From positions 228,136,915-228,200,914 of the forward strand of contig NC_081410.1 in the NCBI RefSeq assembly GCF_030272615.1: a stretch of 64,000 nt of DNA, given 5' to 3'. Source of the DNA: Cryptomeria japonica (taxonomy: Eukaryota; Streptophyta; Pinopsida; Cupressales; Cupressaceae). This document shows, one piece after another, positions 33,803-44,512 of this stretch. How positions within the stretch are numbered: position 1 is the first letter of the stretch; each line of letters opens with the position of its first letter. The notes beneath the pieces are model-generated. The model saw only the letters and a program-made list of their open reading frames with translations. It had not been told where the DNA came from and did no database searches. Position numbers and translations under genes: made by a program.

Positions 33803-34573
33803 CCTCATTTGTGCCATAGATTATTTCTCTCTCTCCTCTCTTGCTTGTTTGTGACCTTCTTCTATTTGTCTCTCAGTTCTTCTATTTTTTGTCCCTAGTG
33901 TTGTCTACTTGAGGACGATGCAGAGCATTGAGATATTTATTCGTCTCTCCCATATTGACTCAAAAGACACATGTCCCTTCTTCCATGGTGGATTTTCTTT
34001 CTTTGGGGGATGACGATAATTCTATGCATATATATACATGATATACATTCTTTATCATAAAAAGAAATTTGACCCTAGAATTAAGTGAAACCGCCTCGTG
34101 TTTTATGTCTTGTGATCATTATATTTTGATTTACCATTTCTTAGGGGCATATTATTGTGATAATGTGCTTGTACTTTTGGGGTTTATCCTACCTTAAATC
34201 AATTGCTCTCGATGAGGCATATGCAATCCCTTTAACATGGGGGCATAGACTCCACTCAATGTCTCTCTCTTTTGCATATCTTGATACTTAAGTTACTTAT
34301 AAAACTTAGTCTTTTTCTTTGTAATATTGGTAATTTTCTTTTCATGACTCATAGTAAGAGAAACTTACTAGTTTGTAGTCATGGTTCTATCTATCTCTTT
34401 CTCTCATGATCTCCCTTTTATCTTGTCATCAAAGTTGTAAGATCAAAAAGTCCACTAGGGGCTTGGTATATCTTTCCTTCTCAAGGCGACTTGGTGAAAT
34501 TTTTTCAATGTGAACCCTTGTACTTTACCGAGAGTATTATTGACTTCATACTCCTACTAAAGTGGTTTCTTAA
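33803..34573 (+). other. Family A 3' untranslated region
   Basis: Non-coding, pyrimidine-rich in its first half (CTCTCTCCTCTCTTGCTTG), conserved in reverse complement at 41450-42320. It ends near CCTACTAAAGTGGTTTCTTAA, a weakened polypurine tract; the minus-strand copy keeps it as CTACTAAAGTGGGGGC. Confidence 0.6.
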
Positions 34574-35689
34574 TGTAGTGTCCTAAAATTTCACACTTGT
34601 AAAATTTTGATTGCATTGGGTCCCTACTTTAGTGTTTACATCCCTACGCCTAATTGGGGCCTAATTCTGCTTGCACCATGCAAAAATGTCTTTATTTTGT
34701 TTCTACACAATATCATGACACCTTGTCCTAGCCCTAAATTGGGGTAGGACCAGAGCGTCACACTTTGGTCCTCCTTAATTGGGGCCTCTTTAAAACCCTT
34801 TGCCCTATTTCAAATTTGAGTGGGATTCCTAGCTCTATGTCGACTCATGTCGGGAAATTAGAAAGTTTTCTGATGGACAAGTATAAAAGGTGGCTTGCCC
34901 CTCTCATTTTGATATACATCAACAAGAATATACACATGAGATCAATCATTCAAGCAATTGATCAAGTAATTAGTCTTTCTTCAACCCTTGGAGTAACAAC
35001 AAAGTCAAGATTCAAGCATTGAAGTGGAGATTTACATCGTATTTTGTCAAAGACTTCATAAAACCCTAATCCTATGTGGAGACAAACAAAACTTCACAAA
35101 GAGGTATATCATTATTCAACATCTCCCTCAAAAGGAGAATATTTATTTACAACAATTCAATTATCTTTTATCTCGATTTCATGGTTAATTCCAAAATCAA
35201 AGTTTGACTTAGGCAAGCCCCTATTCCCAACCTATTGCCCTTTCTTTTTATGTTCAGTAAATAGGTACGGAGTTGTGATCTTTAGAATATGCATTATTTG
35301 CATAGATGAATCAACCCTTTTTGGTGTGCAAAAAGTTAGGAGGACCAAAGCGACGGGCACTCCGGACTTGACATTTTTGGAGCTTTTGGGGGGATCAAGT
35401 CTGAATCTACATATATTGCTCTAATCCAAGTGCATGCCTCAATTTGATGGCTGTAGCTCACCATTTCTGCATTTTTATATTCATTTTCAATACTTTAATC
35501 TAATTTCAGCAATTCAACTCACAAAAGAGGGCAATCAATTCACACCCCCTTGAATCCAATCAATATTCAGTCCTTATCATTATTGATTTGTGACTAAATC
35601 TATTAGATTAACCCCTATTTTGAATGTAATGGCAAATTAACGATTTTCATCCCTTTCATGTTGGAAACCCTAATTTTCCACCCATTACA
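34574..35689 (+). repeat. Family A 3' LTR
   Basis: 1116 bp, TGTAGTGTCCTAAAATTTC to CCACCCATTACA, with intact TG...CA ends. TATAAAA at 34882-34888. It is followed directly by ATTAT (35690-35694), the copy of the left target duplication. Confidence 0.88.
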
Positions 35690-35694
35690 ATTAT
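35690..35694. repeat. Target-site duplication ATTAT (right)
   Basis: Identical to 10643-10647 at the other end of the outer family A element. Confidence 0.7.
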
Positions 35695-36969
35695 TTATTG
35701 TACTCTATAGTAAGATCACTAGTGTATGTTACAATTGACCAATAGATTAATGTAATTTTTACATATTATATTAGAGAGTTCCAGTTTCTGATCCATTAAA
35801 TAATTGATTATATAGATATGTACTTAATAGATTGAATTTAATATTCATCATGTTCATTCTTTATTTATATTACTTGCATGGTTTGCATATAAATGCAATG
35901 TTTGTTTAAATGGAAGAGAAAAAGTAGCCAACTTTGAAGGGTTGCTAACATCTTAATTTTGGTCACTAAACTTGGATTGAAGATTGAAAATTGGCATCAT
36001 CCATACTCATTAGACTAGATATAGCAAGGGGTTGATATCAAGGTCACAAACAATGCAATTTACATCTTGAGATTGATCAATGGTATAAGATGAATTAGTG
36101 GTTGTTTGTGATTACCCTAGATCTTTGTAGATATCTTTTTGGGATCTTGTGTCTCTATATTATATTTTCTATCTACTCTAGGAGAAATAATTATAATATT
36201 CTATATTTGAATGGGAAAAGAAACACCTTAGATATATATTGGAAGGCAAAAATTTAATATTGTAAGAAATTCATGGAAAAGGGGAAAAGGGGGGCGATGT
36301 AGCTAAATGAATTCAAGGTGTGAAAGTACAAAGATATGTCACACTTTAGGCTAACTTATTAGCACAAATAAATTTAAGGATTTCCAATTGAAAATCAATT
36401 TGGGTCAAACATGTGGTCCAATTTGATTTATTCTAGCTAAAATGGATCTAGTTCAAAACTTTTCCTATTGGAAGTGTCTACTAAATATATATGTAATAAC
36501 ACTTTGGGGACAATTTAAAAAAATATAATAGTATTCAATAAAATGACGTTCTTGCAAATCCTACTCATAAATAACATTTTTTTTAAAACACCCCTTTGTA
36601 GATTTATAAGTGTGGTTTTTTAAATTCGAATCTTTTAATTATATGTTATTTATTTTTTGTCTAAAAGTAAATCATCAACACCAAAATATAAGTTTATTTT
36701 CTTATCAAGAAAAAATAGTATTAGTTTGTTTAAAAAATAAAGAAAATCTGATACACTAGAGAACATATTCCATATGATTTGATATTCTTTTTATTTTGGA
36801 TAAATAATTAAGACAAAAATTTATCTCATAGAAATAGTTGTACTCTAATACCTACGATAAAAATACATATTTATTATAACAGGGAAAAATCCACGCACTA
36901 AAGTATCAAGTTATAAATATGAAAAATAAGGGGAAAAACTTACTATATAAAGAGTAGACTAATCACTTT
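35695..36969. other. No gene seen; AT-rich
   Basis: No open frame above background, no LTR or terminal repeat recognised. It is the right-hand continuation of the DNA that also lies left of 10643. Confidence 0.4.
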
Positions 36970-37300
36970 ATTGAAGATATGGAAGCCTACAACAAACTGA
37001 AGCTTTCTCAATCTTAGGGTTTTACTAAGGTATGGCTAGAAGGGGACTCATTGAATATCATCCAATGGATGAAGAAATTATTCAAGCCTAGTTGGACAAT
37101 TGAGACCTTGATAAAAGATTCCTTTAACATTATGAAATTCTTTAAATATTGCTTTATCTCCCATATCTATAGGGAAGGGAATGTGTTAGTGGACTTTTTT
37201 GCTAATATAGGAGTTTCTAGGCACTCTAATCAATATTGGGACTCCCATGACCCCATCTTCATGGAGGCTTCTAGCATTATTTTTCATGTTTTTTAATGGA
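36970..37300 (+). pseudogene. LINE-type RNase H domain remnant (RVT_3-like)
   Basis: In one frame: a Leu/Lys helix (EAYNKLKLSQS), one stop TAG, then FTKVWLEGDSLNIIQWM (the catalytic Asp of LEGDS), then FFKYCFISHIYREGNVLVDFFANIGV with its conserved Asp, ending at TAA 37294. This matches the RNase H-like domain at the C-terminus of many plant LINE ORF2 proteins: an 'EGDS' strand, and a 'HxxREGNxxADxLA' strand whose A-D is V-D here. No RT is recognisable upstream, so only the 3' end survives. Confidence 0.65.
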
Positions 37301-37499
37301 GCTAAACTTGATATGTCATTAATTTTCATAAAGACTTAGTTTTATTTTGCATGTTGTATGGGTGATTTGGGTGCTTTGTTATTCCTATCACTCTAGTTTT
37401 GGAATTGTTTCCTATAATTTTGGTGGTGGGGTTTATGGGACATGCATTTTGGGTGGTGTATTGGTACTTTAACCTTCTATTGCTTGTTGTTGTTGAACC

Positions 37500-38350
37500 T
37501 GATTATGGATGGGGATAGGAACTCTTTGGAGCCTACTTCCTATGAGAGATTTAAATAGAATGGTTTATCCTAGAAGATTATAGAAGAACGGGGATTGGTG
37601 GATTATATTCAAAGAATTCGTGTACATGACCTAGATGATTCAAACAGGTTTATTTAGGTCTAGAAGAACCACACCCTTGTTGCGTATGGAAATGATATTG
37701 TTATCTCAAAGGACCTTATCTCTCATGTCACTGGGTTGTTGACAACTAGAGTGAAAATTTTCAAAGATAGGAAAGCTATCAATGAAGTTATCAAACAATT
37801 TCTCAAAGGGAACTAGAAGTAGAGACTTGTCAAACAACCTTTAGTGGGTTACAACAAACTTTCCATCAAGCCCATTTGGGTTGATGTGGTGGAGATCATA
37901 ATGCAATATGTAACCTTATATTGCAAGTTTACTACCATTTATGGTGTCAATTTCACTCTCATTGACCATTTTAGGCATAAAATATTGGTGTATTTTCCTT
38001 TTTTCTCTTGCTTCATTAGATAAGGGGATTAAAGACCATAGTAATAACTCTAAATAACCCATTCTTCATGAGGGGTTAATTTTGTTGATTATGTACAATA
38101 TATTAAAAAAAATCCGCTAAAATCCCAGAGAAGGTGACCAAGAAAATTAAGAAATAGGTCCATGAAATGACCCATTATTTAGTTATGTCTATTGACACAG
38201 AAGACATGGAAACTGAGGATGAGGACTATTAAAAATAATGGGTGGATAAAGTTGACTATGAGGATATTTCTATGCATATGTTTTCTTCCCCACCCTTGGA
38301 GGATGATAGACATAAGAAAAACAATTCCACTAAAAGGAGGATGAGATCCC
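37500..38350 (+). pseudogene. Broken coding stretch, unidentified (possibly LINE ORF1)
   Basis: A frame with several stops but coherent peptides: NLIMDGDRNSLEPTSYERFK, VDYIQRIRVHDLDDSN, VAYGNDIVISKDLISHV, VTLYCKFTTIYGVNFTLIDHF, and in a shifted frame SIDTEDMETEDEDY. I do not recognise the family. Its place between two LINE-like 3' ends suggests ORF1 of a second LINE copy, but a retro-copied host gene fragment is possible. Confidence 0.3.
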
Positions 38351-38559
38351 ATACTTCTTGGATTAGTTGCTCACACTAGGGATGAATAGGTTGGTGAGAA
38401 TGTCACTTCTACCAAAAAAAAAATACAAAGGTTAAAACAATGGATGGTCAACAGAGGGATGTTTTTCAAAGGAAAATAAAAAAATGGTGAACATATGGTT
38501 AATAAAATGTCTTTTCCCTAGTTTTTTAAGGTTGGGGTGGGGTATTACTATCCACTTGG

Positions 38560-39130
38560 TTCAGAAAATACAAAGTCCTAGTGACTTAAGGATGGGGTAG
38601 GGAACTATACACATTGATCTCTTAGAGGATTTCTCTTACCTTCATGCAAATAGGGAGGAGGTGCATGATCTCCTAAGTTTGTTACGTGAAGGTGATGTTG
38701 GGCAATTTAAGATCTCAAAATGGTTCTTCCTAGAAATAAATAAGATAAATATTATTAAACTGAGGGTCATCAATATGAAATTGGATGGCACTACTAACGT
38801 GATTGGGGATGGATCTTTCTCCTTAGGCGAGTTAAAACAAATTTATTCTAAATTAGATGTCATCGCTAATGATATTTCTCTTTTAAAATTTGATTACGAT
38901 AAGAGGATTAATGGTATGGAAGAAAAGGTATAATAGGTCAATAACAACCTTGCAATGATTCTAAAAATTAGTCAATACACAATCCATAATAGTGTAGAAG
39001 GCATAAGGATCTTTACCAATAACTTAAAAGAGCTCCAAGAAGACTATGTTGTGGATACTTTCAAGACTAAGAGTTTGGATGAGGGCCAACAACTGAAGGG
39101 TAAGAAAAAAAAACATTGTCCACATTGATG
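38560..39130 (+). pseudogene. Open fragment with coiled-coil tendency, unidentified
   Basis: The longest open part is 38661-38933 (90 codons), reading LLSLLREGDVGQFKISKWF, GELKQIYSKLDVIANDISLL and continuing after two stops with LKELQEDYVVDTFKTKSLDEG. Heptad-like Leu/Ile spacing suggests a coiled coil, as in many LINE ORF1 proteins. No catalytic motif. Confidence 0.3.
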
Positions 39131-39359
39131 AGAAAGTGCCTCCTAGTTCACACACAAGGGTGAGTAAAAAATAAACATTATAAGAGAAGAATAATGAATT
39201 GTCAAAGTTTCTTGATCTGTTGTAGAAATTATTTCAATAGAAAATCAAAGTTGTTGAAGTTTTTAAAACTATGAATTAAGTCTATTTATTGTTGTTTTTT
39301 CTAATTTTTTGTGGTTTGTTTGTTGTAAGTGGGATGTTGGTTGTGTGTGTCTATCTTTT

Positions 39360-39440
39360 TTATAATATTTTGTAAAAAGGGTTTTGAGTCCCTTCAAAAC
39401 CTATTTTATCCTATAATCAAGAACATCCCACTTAACCTCA
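39360..39440 (+). mobile_element. LINE-like 3' end
   Basis: GGGTTTTGAGTCCCTTCAAAACC followed by TTTTATCCTATAATCAA. Nearly the same end occurs at about 43897-43950 (GGGTTTCCACTCCCTTCAAAACCC then TTTTTTACCATAATAAA). A shared 3' tail in two places without a poly-purine tract or LTR fits LINE 3' ends. Confidence 0.45.
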
Positions 39441-40284
39441 TTTTTCAACATTTTACTAGCAACTAAATTATAGTGTCAATTTTAGAAGAAGAAAATACAT
39501 TCAAATAATTTTTTTAATATTTAGAATAATTATAAACAAAAATACACTAAAAGTGTATATTTCACTAGTTTACATCATTTCAAAATTCAAAACACATATG
39601 CCACCTTCTAATGAATAAAGTTAAAAGGTAAATCAATGTTACCATTCCCTTTATAAAAGTGTGACGCGACTTTGAAATTTTATCCTAAGGAACAATAAGA
39701 AATAGGGTAGAAAATGTATCAATATTGAAATTTGTCTTGTGAGATGAAGGGACTACATATACATAGAGGTAGTGAGCATTAAGTTTGATTTATGCATTCT
39801 AAGAACATTTATGATCACCAATATTTTAATCCTTTTAATGTGTTTATTGGATAGTTAAGGAAAGTTATTGGTGTTGAGAACAACCTTATTTTTCCTCTTT
39901 AGTAGCATCATTTGTGTATGCATATCACTATTATCACACATCCACATATAATCCTTGAACACGAGTTCATAGCTTGCAACCCTGCATATGTTGTACTACT
40001 ACTTTATAGTTAAATCATACATGTGAGACACATAAAATATCCATATTTGTATTTTATGCTTCCACATGTATGTGATACATAGTGGCCTCTATGCCATATA
40101 ACATTATAATCTAAGTGACAAGATATACTCTTGATACATGGTGATTTCTATGACACATAATAAAATTGGTACCATATAATTTTGAATTATCTCATCCTCC
40201 ATCAACAAGGTAACCACACCATTCATGTGTGATTCTTAGCAAAATATTGATAGATCATATTTGATGGCCTAATTATTTATATAT
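39441..40284. other. No gene seen
   Basis: AT-rich DNA with many short ATACAT words. No ORF or element end. Confidence 0.4.
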
Positions 40285-41447
40285 TGTAATAGGTGAAAAA
40301 TTAGGGTTTCACCCATTAATGTAGTAAAACCACTATTTTTTCTTAGGGACCACTACATTAGGGCAAGATGGAATTTGATAGATCTAGCCTTGATAGATCT
40401 AGATTTTGATCAGATTCCAAAGGTTTTAGATGTGTCTCTTATTTCCCTTTAAATTGAATTGATTTAATTAATGATGCTAAAATTAGGTTAAATGTGTGTA
40501 AATTGAAGTAATTATGCATAAACAATGAGCTAAAATTGTTGCACAAAGCCACAAACCTGGATCTAAGCAGTAGATAAATGTTCAGATCTGTTTCCAAAAG
40601 TTTGACCTGAATTGTTGAGACCGTGGTACTGGTCGCCTTGGTCCTCTGAACTTTTTGTCATCTAAAATGGAACATGTTCATCTCTACAAATAATGTCGAT
40701 CTTGAAAATTATAGCTCTATACATGTTCCTACACATAGTAGAGAGGGTAAAATGGTTGGGAATAGGGGTTTGCCTTAGGTCAAACCTCGATTTTGGAATT
40801 AACCATGAAATATAATTCAAATGTAAATTAAGTATTGTAATGGAAATGTTTTCCTTTTGAGGGAAAGACAAAAAATATCTAAAACACTAATGATATACCT
40901 TTTAATGAATTTTTGTTTGTCTTCACAAGGAATTAGTGTTTCATGTAGATATTCTTCATAAAACATAGAGCATGAATGTTATCTCCAATGCTTGAATCTT
41001 GAATTTAATTTTGCTTCAATTCTTGAAAGAAGACTGATTGGATGCTCACTTGATGTAATTGAGATCTTGAATTCGAATTATAAATGCTTGATTGATTGAT
41101 CAATTGATTGATTGCAAAGGGATAGACCTCCTTTTATACATGTTAGTCAAAAAACAAATTAATTTTTTGATATGAGCTAACACAAGATCTAGGTTCCCAC
41201 TAAAATCATGTTACCATTGTGAGGCCCCAAAATGGGCCCTTTTGGAGAGGACCATGATGCCCAACGCCATGGTCCTGGACATCAGGGTCCCAGGATCTTA
41301 GGGAGAGAAATGCAAATCATGAAAATTTGAGCTTGATACATGGTGTGAACAGAATTAGGGCTTCAATCAAGCCTTATGGGATGAATGCCAAGGTGAGGGC
41401 CCAAGTGAGGATAAAATTATAAGGGAGTACAATTTAGGATGCTAAAT
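40285..41447 (-). repeat. Family A LTR, minus strand (3' LTR of a partial copy)
   Basis: In minus sense it starts TTTAGCATCCTAAATTG (TG now TT) after a good polypurine tract AAAGTGGGGGC, and ends CACCTATTACA. The TATAAAAGG box is at 41132-41138. Shared blocks with the other LTRs include the GGTTTGACCTAAGGCAAACC region and CATCTCTACAAATAATG. It is a 3' LTR because internal 3' sequence lies directly to its right. Confidence 0.8.
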
Positions 41448-42353
41448 TTAGCCCCCACTTTAGTAGGGGTATGCGACTAAGCATAGTCTTGATAAAGTAC
41501 AAAGGTTTTCATTGAAAAAATTTCATCAAGATATCAAAGAGACAAGACACACTAAGCCCTGAATGGACTTTAGGATCTTACTACTTCAATATCAAGATAA
41601 AAGGGACATCATAAGAAAGAGAGAGAATAATGACCGCTAGCCTAGTAAGGCTCACTTAGTATGAGTCATGAAAAAGAAAAATACCAAATTACAAAGAAAA
41701 AGGCTCAATTTGCAAAGCAACTGGAGTATCGAGACATGTGATAGTGTGTGCATAAAGTGAAAACACTGAGCAGGGTTTATGCCCCCACATTAAAGTGATT
41801 GCATATGCCTTATCAGGAGAAATTTCTTTAAGGTAGAATGCATCCAAAATATAAGCATGTTACCACAATGATATGCCCATAAGAAAGGACAAATCAAAGG
41901 ATAATGGTCACAAAACATAAAACACATAAGGGATCCACTGACACTGGGGTTAGTATGCTCTTATGATAAATAATGTATATCATAAAATGTTTGCATTGAA
42001 TTGACCTCATCCCCCAAAGGTAGTGGAACCACAAGTACAATGGAAGAAGGGAATATGTGTCTTTTGAGTCAACATAGAAGAGACCAAAAGAGATCTCAAC
42101 GCTTTGCATCGTCTCCAAGTAGAAAACACAAGGGACAAAAAATAGAATAATTGAGATACAAATAGAAGAATGTCACAACAGATTTTTTCTCTTTGTTACC
42201 TTGCACCAACAGAGTGACAAGGGTTATCCAAAGAAAGCCTAGTATAATAGAAAAAATGCATGATGGGGCAAACACTTTACAAACAAGCAATAGGAGAGAG
42301 AATATACAATACAAATGAAGCTCATCAAGCAAATCATTTGCCTCCCAATCTTG
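41448..42353 (-). other. Family A 3' untranslated region, minus strand
   Basis: Reverse-complement match to 33803-34573: GACGATGCAAAGCGTTGAGA, GACTCAAAAGACACAT and TTTGGGGGATGA occur in the same order. It includes a well kept polypurine tract next to the LTR. Short ORFs here are artefacts. Confidence 0.65.
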
Positions 42354-43000
42354 CTAAACATAAGATGCAAGAGGATCAACTTCAAGCACAGTAGATGGAG
42401 CTACTGCAAGTTCCAAACAAGGACCATGCTCTAATGATAAGTCACTTTGTATGTCACTAGGAGCTAGGATTAATGATTTTGAAAAATATTTAGATAAATC
42501 ATTGTCGACATCAACAAGCTCATACATATCATGAACATCATTTTCATCCATTTCTTCAACAATATTAAAAAAAATAGGATCTCTATTACAAATAGAACAT
42601 GAACCATCATATTTCTTAAGCATTTCTTATCTTGGTTATTTAGGTTAAACTTCCTCCCTACGGTTAGGTGAAGGTTGGACAAATGGGATTGAGTCAACAT
42701 TTGGTGTATTTGGGGAGGAAATGGGTTGAGAAGCAAGTTCACCAGTGTTGGCATGACGTCTCCATGTGTGTTCTATTGCACAACATTTTCTTTTAGTTTT
42801 AGCTGAGGGTAGTGAAGTTTTAGAATGAATGGACATAGGCTTATTCTCTTACTTTAAAGGAAGAGGAATGGGAGAAGGTCTACTAGGTTGAAAAATAGGA
42901 GATGTCGGGCGCTTCACTTTGTAAGATGTAGGAGGTGGGACTACGACATATATAGGAGAAATATAAGGTGTAGGAAGGATATTATTGTTGTTTCCAGTTG
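42354..43000 (-). pseudogene. Family A ORF, C-terminal part, minus strand
   Basis: Order in minus sense: Pro-rich stretch (about 42985-42860), KTKRKCCAIEHTWRRHANTG, a frameshift or stop near 42645, then NIVEEMDENDVHDMYELVDV and SKYFSKSLILAPSD, LEHGPCLELAVAPS, ending at the stop at 42354. It aligns with the plus-strand family A ORF end at 33000-33800. Homology stops abruptly near 43000, so the 5' part of this copy is lost. Confidence 0.65.
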
Positions 43001-44512
43001 ATTATTTAAAGGATTCCAATAAGTTTGTTAGAATCAATGAACAGGCCTTCAGGTCAGTGGCTAGCGAATGAGGTCTTAACAAAAGTGTTGACAACCTCCT
43101 ACCCTTCAGGTTCTGCAAGACTAGGCAAGTATACTTGCAATACTTTTGACCTATAACATACTAATCGAAGTATTGCTATGTAATAGATGCATCTTAATGA
43201 AAATACACCAAGGAAAGATAGTTTATCCTTGACTAAGATTATATCTCTTGGTTTGACAACATTGATTCACATATTGAGATAAAAGCCTATGCTAAACTAC
43301 TCCTAAAATGGAAAATAAAGATTATTTTGATTTTAATGATTCTAGAAATGACCAAGAAAGTAATATCCAATGCCTATTCATTAGGTAACAAATTCAAGTA
43401 GCAAGGTAACTATCACATGCAATGTTGTACTTCACATATTAACCCCTAACTCAACACTTATGCCTTACATGTGTGCTACTGAAACAAACATCAGATTCTT
43501 CTTAAGGATCAAAACAACATATATTTGCATTATTGTAATTGAGATGCAGTATTTAACCCTTTGATTAAAAGAGACGCACTACCCAAATTACACATTCTCA
43601 ATTAAATAAGACAAATGCAATGAAGAGTCAATGGGTCCTAGTAGACTTGTGCCAATCTAAAGAGGAGGGCAAACAAAACCCTATAGGAGATCCAAGACTT
43701 CAAGAAAGTGGCTCAGAATATGAATCAGCTGGAGGTAGAGGTCGTTGAGACTTTAATGACTTTTGCTTAGTTTTCTTTCCTTGGTTTCCACCTAGTGTTT
43801 TGCTAGTGTTGGGCTGCCTTTTTCTCCATTTTTCTCTTTTGGCAGCATTTTGTTTAATTGTTATGCTTTTCATGTCTCATCTTGATTTTGACCTATTGTA
43901 AAGGGTTTCCACTCCCTTCAAAACCCTTTTTTACCATAATAAAAAACATATTGATTCATATAATGCATATACACAAAATTGGAGACAATATGAATTGTTT
44001 CTTCTCATTGATTCAAGAATAGAATGTACATTTTCATCACAGTGAGACAAAAAGACTCTGTAAAAATTTCTTCTATTTCTATGAATTCATACCCTATACA
44101 TTCTACTTACTTTTCGAATTCCAAAATCCTTTACTATTGGCCCCGATTTCCCTTTTATAACACAAGGGAGGAAAAACAAGCTTAAGGCCAATAGTAAACA
44201 TGTCCAAAAATGATTGCATTATAATAAGAATATGTCAAAGGCATCTTTACAAGTACAATACAAATATCATCTTTGGAGAAGAGAAGAAGGCGGCTGGGAT
44301 TACCAATTTTTTTGGGATGAGAGTTGTAGGCTAGAGTGGAGAGGGGCTAAGGTGTCACTATGTTCTGATAGCCACCCTTACTGGAGATCAAAATTTTGTG
44401 TTGAAGTTAATGTTGCTACCAGGAGGTACATGTTGAATATAATGCAAAAATGTTATCAATTGCAAAAAGAAACCTGCAAAAGAATGTGACAAACAAAAAC
44501 TGATAGGGATAT
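43001..44512. other. No gene supported; contains a second LINE-like 3' tail
   Basis: About 43640-43950 looks like a LINE 3' untranslated end on the plus strand (see 39360). A 91-codon plus-strand open stretch at 44214-44489 has no recognisable motif. The rest is AT-rich with nothing to report. Confidence 0.4.

Larger units (their letters stand above)
10648..35689 (+). mobile_element. Family A LTR retrotransposon (Gag-protease type, no RT), carrying nested element B
   Basis: The outer element consists of 5' LTR 10648-11777, leader and gag start 11778-13074, insertion of element B 13075-31132, continuation of gag and a protease-like ORF 31133-33802, a 3' untranslated part, and 3' LTR 34574-35689. 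ATTAT flanks both ends. Without B it would be about 7.0 kb. The internal region contains Gag and a retroviral-protease-like domain but no reverse transcriptase, RNase H or integrase, so it must have been moved by another element's enzymes. The two LTRs differ by roughly 12-15% over a 180-bp hand comparison, and gag has frameshifts. It is therefore much older than B, as nesting requires. Pieces of the same family occur at 8349-9543, 40285-43000, 45838-46115 and 55856-56666. Confidence 0.85.

Noticed and set aside
37051-37296. RNase H-like ORF as a functional host gene
   Set aside because: A stop precedes the catalytic strand, no upstream RT is present, and the pattern is that of a LINE ORF2 end.
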